Below the pieces are notes generated by a model. The model was not told the DNA's origin. It did no database searches and saw only the letters and a program-made list of their open reading frames with translations. Below are positions 15,436 through 20,994 of a stretch of DNA of 23,598 bases, piece after piece (positions within the stretch are counted from its first letter, which is position 1; every line of letters begins with the position of its first letter). The stretch is from assembly GCA_012515365.1 (NCBI GenBank), contig JAAYYM010000082.1:1-23598 (forward strand). The letters are read 5' to 3'. A program made the position numbers and the translations under genes. Source of the DNA: Clostridia bacterium (lineage in GTDB: Bacteria > Bacillota_A > Clostridia > Lachnospirales > Lachnospiraceae).

Positions 15436-16584
15436 ATGGTTACTACATTATATTTAGAAATCAATGCCACATGCATTTTTATACTATCACTGATTTTGTA
15501 TAAAATGCATGTAAATAGTGGCAAGTCACGAAACAAACACTTATTTTCCTATGTAGTAACAAATGCTTTGATCCTATGTCTGCTCGATTCTCTCTGGGCA
15601 CTTCTTGAGGGCGGCATTTTGGCACTGCCACGCTCTGCTAACTATATTCTTAATTTTCTCTATCTGTTTCAGGCTGGACATCTTAGCTATTCATGGTACT
15701 TATTTTCTGAAGTAACACTTGACCTTCCGACATTTCGAAATAAAGTAAAACACTATGTTGCACTTCTTCCGATCACCTTACTATTTATCCTTTGTTTTTC
15801 TTCCCTATGGAATGGATGGATTTTTTACATAGATGGCAGCAACACTTATCACAGAGGACCGCTCTTCATCCTGCAACCGATCATTGCTTATTCATACATC
15901 CTATATTCTGCTGCAAAAGCACTGATCGTAGGATTTTTAGAAAAGAGTCATCTTAAGAAACTAGAATGCCGGACAGTAGCTTCTTTTATCATTTTGCCAC
16001 TGTTCTTTGGTCTGATTCAATTTTTTAACCAGCAAATTCCAACCTTATGTGTAGGAATATCACTTTCCTTTTTGATCGTGTTCATATCCTTCCAAGAGCG
16101 TCAGATTTCATTAGATCCACTGACCGGGCTAAATAACCGTTTTCGCTTTCATAAATATCTGGAATCACGCATCAATAATTCAAATGACAAACACCAGCTT
16201 TATCTGCTTATGCTTGACATTGATTCTTTTAAGAAAATAAATGACACATATGGTCATGTTGAAGGCGATGAAGCACTAAAAATAGTAGCTGACACATTGC
16301 GTAAAGCATGCGGAATACATAATTGCTTCATATCAAGATATGGTGGCGATGAATTTGTGATTGTATATGAATGTCAGTCTGAGAAAAACATTTGCGATAT
16401 GAAAAATCAGATTACCGATACATTAAACTTTCTGAATGATCAGGCAAAGAAAACATACCATATCTCCATTAGTATCGGATATGCAGTATACATGCCGGAC
16501 ATGACCAGCAGCATAGATTTGGTAGAAAAAGCAGATGGAAAATTATATGAGATCAAACAGGAGCGAAAGAAAAAGGGGCTGTAA
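15436..16584 (+). CDS. Membrane-bound diguanylate cyclase (GGDEF domain)
   Basis: A 382-aa protein with about seven hydrophobic helices in residues 1-220 and a C-terminal GGDEF domain (about 225-380). It makes cyclic di-GMP from two GTP. The catalytic domain is complete: DPLTGLNNR (227-235), the metal/GTP block DIDSFKKINDTYGH (261-274) and the active-site YGGDEF (302-307), followed by ISIGYAVY. The RxxD inhibitory I-site, expected five residues before GGDEF, is absent (the sequence there is CGIHNCFIS), so product feedback is probably lost. The N-terminal helices are an unnamed sensory module to me. AAAGGAG precedes the ATG. Activity is inferred from the intact motif. Confidence 0.92.
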   Translation: MVTTLYLEINATCIFILSLILYKMHVNSGKSRNKHLFSYVVTNALILCLLDSLWALLEGGILALPRSANYILNFLYLFQAGHLSYSWYLFSEVTLDLPTFRNKVKHYVALLPITLLFILCFSSLWNGWIFYIDGSNTYHRGPLFILQPIIAYSYILYSAAKALIVGFLEKSHLKKLECRTVASFIILPLFFGLIQFFNQQIPTLCVGISLSFLIVFISFQERQISLDPLTGLNNRFRFHKYLESRINNSNDKHQLYLLMLDIDSFKKINDTYGHVEGDEALKIVADTLRKACGIHNCFISRYGGDEFVIVYECQSEKNICDMKNQITDTLNFLNDQAKKTYHISISIGYAVYMPDMTSSIDLVEKADGKLYEIKQERKKKGL

Positions 16585-16592
16585 AAAGTCCC
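16575..16592. terminator. Bidirectional intrinsic terminator
   Basis: GGGGCT (16575-16580) pairs with AGTCCC (16587-16592), with one G-U, around a 6-base loop. It is followed on the plus strand by TATCCTTTTGTTTTT and on the minus strand by a run of T (TTTTTCTTTC). It contains the cyclase stop codon and touches that of the convergent Cys-rich gene, so it ends both transcripts. Confidence 0.75.
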
Positions 16593-16834
16593 TATCCTTT
16601 TGTTTTTAAATACTCCATAATCTGATCATAGTGCTCCGCTTTATGTGGAAATGTGCATTCTGTGCAGCACTTGATACGTTTCCCATCTCTCTCGATATAA
16701 GACGGATTACCCAGACACTCTTCGAATCGATAAAGCGGGCAATAACAAAACAGACAGTTCACTTCCTCGATTCCTTCATGACATGGATAATACTCACACT
16801 CTTTATTTGAAAAAAATTTGGCACTTTGTTTCAT
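16592..16834 (-). CDS. Small cysteine-rich (zinc-ribbon-like) protein
   Basis: An 80-aa protein with nine cysteines (13, 18, 27, 30, 32, 40, 56, 57, 60) and nearby His19 and His64, in clusters such as CLFCYCPLY and CCTEC. This fits the 'cysteine-rich small domain' family (PF04071), thought to bind metal. The function is unknown. The ATG at 16834 overlaps the rarA stop by 4 bases (ATGA) and has AGGGAAG upstream, so it is translationally coupled to rarA. A longer in-frame version from 16867 would lie inside rarA and lacks a better ribosome site. The family is fairly sure; a role beside rarA is only suggested by the coupling. Confidence 0.8.
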   Translation of the reverse strand: MKQSAKFFSNKECEYYPCHEGIEEVNCLFCYCPLYRFEECLGNPSYIERDGKRIKCCTECTFPHKAEHYDQIMEYLKTKG

Positions 16835-18168
16835 TCTGACTTCCCTTCTGAATGACTGCGTTTCCAATCCTTGATTTCCCGTAACCGTTCTGCAATTTCC
16901 CTTTCATTTCCCTGATCTGTAGGATGATAATATTCATGGTCTTTCATCGCATCAGGCAGACAGCTCATCGCAGTAAGCTTCTCTTGTGTGTCATGCGCAT
17001 ATTGATAGCCTTTTCCATATTCAAGCTCCTTCATCAACTCAGTAGGGGCATTTCGCAGATTAAGCGGTACCGGCTCCTGACGCTCTTCACTAATATCTGC
17101 CTTGCTGGCTCCGCATGCTACATATAGCGCATTTGATTTTGGTGCCATAGACAAATAAGTCACCGCATGTGTCAGATTGACATCGCACTCAGGCATTCCA
17201 TTAAAGTGACATGCCTGATAAGCTGCCACAGCAACAAGCAGAGCCTGACTGTCAGCCATGCCAATATCCTCACTCGCAAACCTAATCAGTCTGCGTGCGA
17301 TATAAAGTGGATTTTCTCCACCTGCCAACATACGGTTCATCCAGTAAATAGCAGCATCCGGATCACTGTTTCGCATTGATTTATGTAGTGCCGAAATAAT
17401 ATTATAATGCTCTTCGCCTGTTTTATCATATAATAGAGACTTTCTGCTGATGCATTGCGCCATGATTTCATCGGTAATCCTGACCCCATCTGCGGTAATC
17501 TCTCCATTTAATACGATCATCTCAAGTGTATTCAGCGCAGTCCTTGCATCTCCGTTTGAAAATCCGGCAATTGCCTGAAGCTGTTTTTCACTAATCATGA
17601 CATTCTGCCATCCAAAGCCTTTTTGATTCTTCAGCGCCTGATCCAAAAGAGCAACTAAATTTTCCTGTGTCAGTGCCTTTAATACAAATACCTTACAGCG
17701 TGATAACAAAGCTGCATTTATTTCAAAGGAAGGATTTTCTGTCGTTGCACCGATCAGTATGATACTTCCCTTTTCTACAAATGGAAGAAATGCATCCTGC
17801 TGTGCTTTATTAAACCGATGAATCTCATCGATAAATAAAACTGTCCGTATCCCGACTTTTCGGCTTTCTTCTGCCTGGTGCATCACTTCTTTAATTTCCT
17901 TGATCCCACTCGTAACGGCACTAAAGTCAATAAATGAGGATTTTGTACTGCCCGCTATGATGCTGGCCAATGTCGTTTTCCCCACTCCGGGTGGTCCCCA
18001 GAATATCATAGATGATATCTGATCCCGCTCTATAAGCATACGCAGCATCTTACCTTTTCCGATCAGATGCTCCTGTCCGACGAATTCTTCTAATGTATGA
18101 GGTCGAAGCCTGCTCGCAAGTGGAACAGACTGTACTCTCTGATCATCAAATAATGATAGCTGTTCCAT
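16831..18168 (-). CDS. rarA: Replication-associated recombination protein A (RarA/MgsA), AAA+ ATPase
   Basis: A 445-aa clamp-loader-like AAA+ ATPase that acts at stalled replication forks. Walker A is GPPGVGKT (58-65), Walker B LFIDE (111-115), sensor 1 ATTENP (141-146) and the arginine finger follows in LLSRC (about 154-158). The C-terminal tetramerisation region is complete (YQYAHD, YYHPTDQG). The N-terminus carries QLSLF (residues 3-7), an exact match to the beta-clamp-binding pentapeptide QL[SD]LF. The ATG at 18168 has AGGAGG upstream; the in-frame ATG at 18216 would place the promoter inside the gene. The promoter contains a LexA box, so SOS induction is likely. Confidence 0.95.
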   Translation of the reverse strand: MEQLSLFDDQRVQSVPLASRLRPHTLEEFVGQEHLIGKGKMLRMLIERDQISSMIFWGPPGVGKTTLASIIAGSTKSSFIDFSAVTSGIKEIKEVMHQAEESRKVGIRTVLFIDEIHRFNKAQQDAFLPFVEKGSIILIGATTENPSFEINAALLSRCKVFVLKALTQENLVALLDQALKNQKGFGWQNVMISEKQLQAIAGFSNGDARTALNTLEMIVLNGEITADGVRITDEIMAQCISRKSLLYDKTGEEHYNIISALHKSMRNSDPDAAIYWMNRMLAGGENPLYIARRLIRFASEDIGMADSQALLVAVAAYQACHFNGMPECDVNLTHAVTYLSMAPKSNALYVACGASKADISEERQEPVPLNLRNAPTELMKELEYGKGYQYAHDTQEKLTAMSCLPDAMKDHEYYHPTDQGNEREIAERLREIKDWKRSHSEGKSE

Positions 18169-18187
18169 ATCAAATCCTCCTGTTTGC

Positions 18188-18216
18188 ATTGTACCAAACA
18201 TTTGTTCTAATTGCAA
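18188..18216 (-). promoter_or_regulatory. rarA promoter with LexA box in the spacer
   Basis: On the minus strand TTGCAA (18211-18216), 17 bases, then TACAAT (18188-18193). Within the spacer lies AGAACAAATGTTTG (18195-18208), which agrees with the Gram-positive LexA consensus CGAACRNRYGTTYG at 13 of 14 positions. LexA bound there would block RNA polymerase directly. Confidence 0.8.
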
Positions 18217-18233
18217 TACCCTTTCAGTCCATA

Positions 18234-18265
18234 TTGTTCTGATTTTGTGAAGAACAAATTGTTCT
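18234..18265. promoter_or_regulatory. Three alternating TTGTTCT half-sites in the rarA-xre intergenic region
   Basis: TTGTTCT (18234-18240), its reverse complement AGAACAA (18251-18257) and TTGTTCT again (18259-18265) alternate; the last two form the 15-base palindrome AGAACAAATTGTTCT. They lie 50-80 bases ahead of the XRE start and upstream of the rarA promoter. Autoregulation by the XRE protein is a reasonable guess. The geometry is one base too long for a LexA box. Confidence 0.45.
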
Positions 18266-18313
18266 GTGATAGAATAATGACAGCAATATTTTGATGAAAA
18301 CGAGGTGATTATA

Positions 18314-18559
18314 TTGGTCTACGAGCGTATTCGAAACCTGCGTGAAGATGCCGATCTGACTCAAAATACAATAAGTGAATACCTGAATATTTCACAGCGT
18401 TCTTATTCTCACTTCGAAAACGGCACCCGTGGTCTTCCTATTGAAGTGGTGGTCAAGCTTGCCGATTATTATAACATCAGTGTCGATTATCTCCTCAACA
18501 GAACAGACCATAAGGAACCTTATCCAAAGCGTTTTTCCACATATCAGAACAACGTTTAA
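18314..18559 (+). CDS. Small XRE-family HTH transcriptional regulator
   Basis: An 81-aa DNA-binding protein that is almost entirely a Cro/CI-type five-helix HTH (RIRNLREDADLTQNTISEYL, then SQRSYSHFENGTRGLPIEVVVKLADYY) ending in the typical ISVDYLLNRTD. It has no sensor or enzyme domain. I place the start at TTG 18314, because GAGGTG ends 7 bases before it; a GTG at 18305 overlaps that ribosome site and has none of its own. It is divergent from rarA across about 145 bases. Its stop overlaps the convergent RnfC-like stop by three bases. The target is unknown, possibly its own promoter. Confidence 0.85.
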   Translation: MVYERIRNLREDADLTQNTISEYLNISQRSYSHFENGTRGLPIEVVVKLADYYNISVDYLLNRTDHKEPYPKRFSTYQNNV

Positions 18560-19659
18560 TCCATGACTCCACTAACGATTTCCATTACATTTTTTCCTGC
18601 ATGGCAGATATAAGTACAACTGCTGCAGCCAATACAGTTCTTCGCACCAAATGTGTCTATTTTGCTTCTGTCATTACGTTCCACTGCCTGTATAATTTTA
18701 TGTACACTTACTCCTGCCGGACATCGTTTCGTACATCCGCCACAACCTTTGCATGCTGTCGCATTTGCATAATCCGGTGCTTTTCCATAACCAATAAAAT
18801 TCGTAGAATATGTCACTTTTTCGGCTTCATCTGCCAAATGTGCTGACATGGCACCACAGCCTGTATAAATAGATGCATCCTTGTTTTCAGGCATTACCTG
18901 TTTGATAACATCTGTTATATTTAATCCAATCGGAGTCTTTACCACCACACCCTTAGCCTTTGTCATATCTGTGACCGTCAAATATCTGCTTTCAAATTCG
19001 CCCATTCCGATCGCCATGATAGTCTGTACATTCATGACCAAAATTCCATGATCTGTAGGATACTCATTTGCAGCAAGTCTGATTCCCAGTAGATTTTCGA
19101 TCAGTATCCTCTCCTCACCCATCGGATAACGGTTTGGAACCTGTACAAGCAGTGTGGAGTCACCTGCTGATGGTTTTCTTTTTGTCGCAATCATGACCTT
19201 CTCAAACGAACTGAACTTCTTAATACATTCAATCCCACTGATCACTGCATCCTGCCTGTTTTCGATGATCCATTCATCATGAATCAGTCCCGGATCGCAA
19301 TTCACAGCATTCACAATTAAATAACGCTCGTTTTCTTTTGTTTCAAAAAAGCTCCTTAGTTTACTTGCAGTCGCAAAACCGTCTCCACTCAGTCCGGTAA
19401 GTCCACTTTGCTCTACCCAGCTTAGGAAATCTTCTTTAGATACAAATTCAAGTTGTTTCCTTTCTAATAATGTATGTATGCTGTCCATTTTTCCTGTCAG
19501 ATCTTTATATGGCAGCTGCTCCATAGAAATCATCTTATCCAGCCTTGCCTTTGGTGCGATGCCTCTTACTCTTCCATAATATTTCTTTGCAAACTTTTGT
19601 GCTTTTCTAACCTCTTTATTTTTACGTACTGCTTTCTTGTTCATAATTGGATAATCCAT
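18556..19659 (-). CDS. RnfC-like flavin/iron-sulfur oxidoreductase, stand-alone
   Basis: A 367-aa soluble protein related to RnfC/PduS. Residues 86-145 resemble the Complex I 51-kDa-like flavin/NADH region (GLTGLSGDGFATASKL, then IVNAVNCDPGLIHDEW). Residues 175-250 include RYPMGEERILIENLLG and a following SLBB-like strand. The C-terminus has two [4Fe-4S] motifs, C303-C306-C309-C313 and C342-C345-C348-C352. It is shorter than RnfC (about 440 aa), and no rnfABDEG genes are present. The usual glycine-rich GGAGFP loop reads SGDGFA, so flavin or NADH binding may differ. AGGAGG precedes the ATG at 19659, which lies 38 bases inside the TetR gene. It probably transfers electrons between NAD(H) or a quinone-like partner and ferredoxin; this is inference. 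Confidence 0.8.
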   Translation of the reverse strand: MDYPIMNKKAVRKNKEVRKAQKFAKKYYGRVRGIAPKARLDKMISMEQLPYKDLTGKMDSIHTLLERKQLEFVSKEDFLSWVEQSGLTGLSGDGFATASKLRSFFETKENERYLIVNAVNCDPGLIHDEWIIENRQDAVISGIECIKKFSSFEKVMIATKRKPSAGDSTLLVQVPNRYPMGEERILIENLLGIRLAANEYPTDHGILVMNVQTIMAIGMGEFESRYLTVTDMTKAKGVVVKTPIGLNITDVIKQVMPENKDASIYTGCGAMSAHLADEAEKVTYSTNFIGYGKAPDYANATACKGCGGCTKRCPAGVSVHKIIQAVERNDRSKIDTFGAKNCIGCSSCTYICHAGKNVMEIVSGVMD

Positions 19660-20242
19660 ATGCTACCTCCTCGCATTTCTTTGTTCTGTAATTTGCTCTA
19701 AAATAACTAACATGTTCTCTTAATTCAGTTAATAATGTTTCCGAATCGTCTCCCGACATATGATACATAAAGAATGGGGCGTAAAGCTCCATTGCCAATA
19801 CGCGTGGATCCCTATTTTCTATATAGCCTGCCTCGATCAAAGGTTTAAAGATCTCTGTCATCGAGTCCAGCGCTGTATTAATAAAGAAATTCTTATATAA
19901 ACTCGATAATGCCGGATTCTTAAACTGTTCGATGAGCAACAATCTGCGAAACATAACGATCCATTCATCCTGCGTCTGAAATTTAAACATATCCAGACAA
20001 ATATCTTCTACTTTAGTCCAGTCCATGTTGTTTATATCAATCTGATTTCTTTTTTCTAAAAAGAGTCCTTTGCAGATTTCGATAATGGTATCGAGTATTT
20101 CCTGCTTGCTTTTAAAATGCTTATAAATCGCGGTATCTGAAATCCCGGATGCTCTTGCAATCATTCTCGTCGATACAGCCTCAAACCCATTCTGTGAAAA
20201 TAGGACTAACGACTGGTAAATAATCGTTTCCTTAGTTGTCAT
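19622..20242 (-). CDS. TetR-family transcriptional regulator
   Basis: A 206-aa repressor with an N-terminal TetR HTH (residues about 5-50: SLVLFSQNGFEAVSTRMIAR followed by ASGISDTAIYKHFKSK) and a helical ligand-binding C-terminal domain of no assignable class. The ATG at 20242 has GAGGG 6-7 bases upstream; the frame stays open to 20383 but would run back through the promoter and operator. The 3' end overlaps the RnfC-like gene by 38 bases, so the two are co-transcribed and probably co-translated. The promoter is embedded between two copies of one operator, indicating tight autorepression. The inducer is unknown, perhaps a redox-active or lipophilic compound. Confidence 0.9.
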   Translation of the reverse strand: MTTKETIIYQSLVLFSQNGFEAVSTRMIARASGISDTAIYKHFKSKQEILDTIIEICKGLFLEKRNQIDINNMDWTKVEDICLDMFKFQTQDEWIVMFRRLLLIEQFKNPALSSLYKNFFINTALDSMTEIFKPLIEAGYIENRDPRVLAMELYAPFFMYHMSGDDSETLLTELREHVSYFRANYRTKKCEEVAYGLSNYEQESST

Positions 20243-20340
20243 TACATTCCCTCTTTCTATTTGTCTGTTTGTCTGTTTTGTCCTTTTGTCCTTCGCCTTG
20301 TCTTTCGTTTTCTCTTGTTGCCAAAAGCCTACTTTACGCA

Positions 20341-20394
20341 AAGGTAAGCGAGTGTTCACTTTTAAATGTATTATAGTGAGCACTCGCTTACCTT
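20341..20394. promoter_or_regulatory. Paired TetR operators (19-base inverted repeat)
   Basis: AAGGTAAGCGAGTGTTCAC (20341-20359) and GTGAGCACTCGCTTACCTT (20376-20394) are inverted copies with one mismatch in 19, 16 bases apart. Each copy holds its own imperfect dyad (AAGCGA-gtgt-TCACTT and AGTGAG-ca-CTCGCT) of the kind bound by TetR dimers. One copy fills the promoter spacer; the other lies just past the -10. Confidence 0.8.
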
Positions 20395-20399
20395 GTCAA
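20370..20399 (-). promoter_or_regulatory. Promoter of the tetR/RnfC-like operon
   Basis: On the minus strand TTGACA (20394-20399), 18 bases, then TATAAT (20370-20375): both hexamers are perfect. The leader from here to the TetR start (about 120 bases) is purine-rich, with CAGACAAA repeats, and shows no other structure. Confidence 0.85.
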
Positions 20400-20455
20400 G
20401 TACCTATTTGAAATTTTCTTTTTTTGTTACAAATGTCATCCCGACATACACCATA

Positions 20456-20629
20456 CTAAAAACCTAAATCATCCAGTATTTCAAGCACCTCTTTTTTTCT
20501 GCCCGCCTCTATCCTTACCGTCTTTTCAGCTAAATTAATCTCACACTCAATTCCTCTCTCCTTAAGTGCCTCATCAATCCGCTTCACACACATTTCGCAA
20601 TGCATCTGCTCCACCTTTAATGTCTCCAT
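20456..20629 (-). CDS. copZ: Heavy-metal-associated (HMA) domain protein, CopZ-like copper chaperone
   Basis: A 57-aa protein consisting of a single HMA fold. The Cu(I)-binding MHCEMC motif lies at residues 9-14 and the fold closes with VLEILDDLGF. It is a little shorter than typical CopZ (about 68 aa) and carries Glu and Met between the Cys residues. It would carry Cu(I) in the cytoplasm to CopA or CsoR. The ATG at 20629 is preferred because GGAGG lies just ahead; the in-frame ATG at 20644 overlaps that site. It is the last gene of the copper operon, with a 65-base AT-rich gap after csoR. No clear terminator is seen after it. Confidence 0.85.
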   Translation of the reverse strand: METLKVEQMHCEMCVKRIDEALKERGIECEINLAEKTVRIEAGRKKEVLEILDDLGF

Positions 20630-20694
20630 AATCCATTCCTCCATTCTTCATCTAATATTTTATATTTTATTTATCATTTCATATATCATTTTCT

Positions 20695-20994
20695 TTACTT
20701 CATTAATTTTTGTATTGTCTCAACGAGATCCGTAATGACTTCTTCGCGTCCCTCCTTGATATCGTCCACCACACATGTTCTGATATGATTTTCAAGCAAT
20801 GCTTTATTAAAAGAATTTAACGCAGACTGGATCGCAGATGTCTGCATTAAAATATCCGTACAGTAAGCATCCTCTTCCAGCATTTTGCTAACCCCTCTGA
20901 CCTGCCCCTCGATTCTTTTCAAACGGTTTCTCAATCTGCTCATTTCTTTTTCATCACGATGTTTTTTTCGTTTACAGTACAATTCTTCACTCAT
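20695..20994 (-). CDS. csoR: Copper-sensing repressor CsoR (DUF156 family)
   Basis: A 99-aa helical DNA-binding protein. The family core RLKRIEGQVRGVSKMLEED is present, and the Cu(I) ligands Cys45, His70 and Cys74 (AYCTDI; ENHIRTC) keep exactly the CsoR spacing of 25 and 4 residues. This distinguishes it from the formaldehyde sensor FrmR and nickel sensor RcnR. A charged N-terminal tail of about 18 residues (MSEELYCKRKKHRDEKEM) precedes the core. The start at 20994 has AAGGAG upstream and overlaps the copA stop by 4 bases (ATGA). It is expected to bind the palindrome at 23237-23253 and release it on Cu(I) binding. Confidence 0.93.
   Translation of the reverse strand: MSEELYCKRKKHRDEKEMSRLRNRLKRIEGQVRGVSKMLEEDAYCTDILMQTSAIQSALNSFNKALLENHIRTCVVDDIKEGREEVITDLVETIQKLMK

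Noticed and set aside
18251..18265. AGAACAAATTGTTCT as a second LexA box
   Set aside because: The GAAC and GTTC halves are separated by 5 bases instead of 4, so it does not fit the LexA consensus; it is better treated as a possible XRE site.
18556..19659. RnfC-like gene as part of an Rnf complex
   Set aside because: No rnfA, B, D, E or G genes are adjacent in the window; the only linked gene is a TetR regulator.
20258..20340. CAGACAAA-type short repeats in the tetR leader as a CRISPR or microsatellite
   Set aside because: Only two or three imperfect units in low-complexity purine-rich sequence; no regular spacers.
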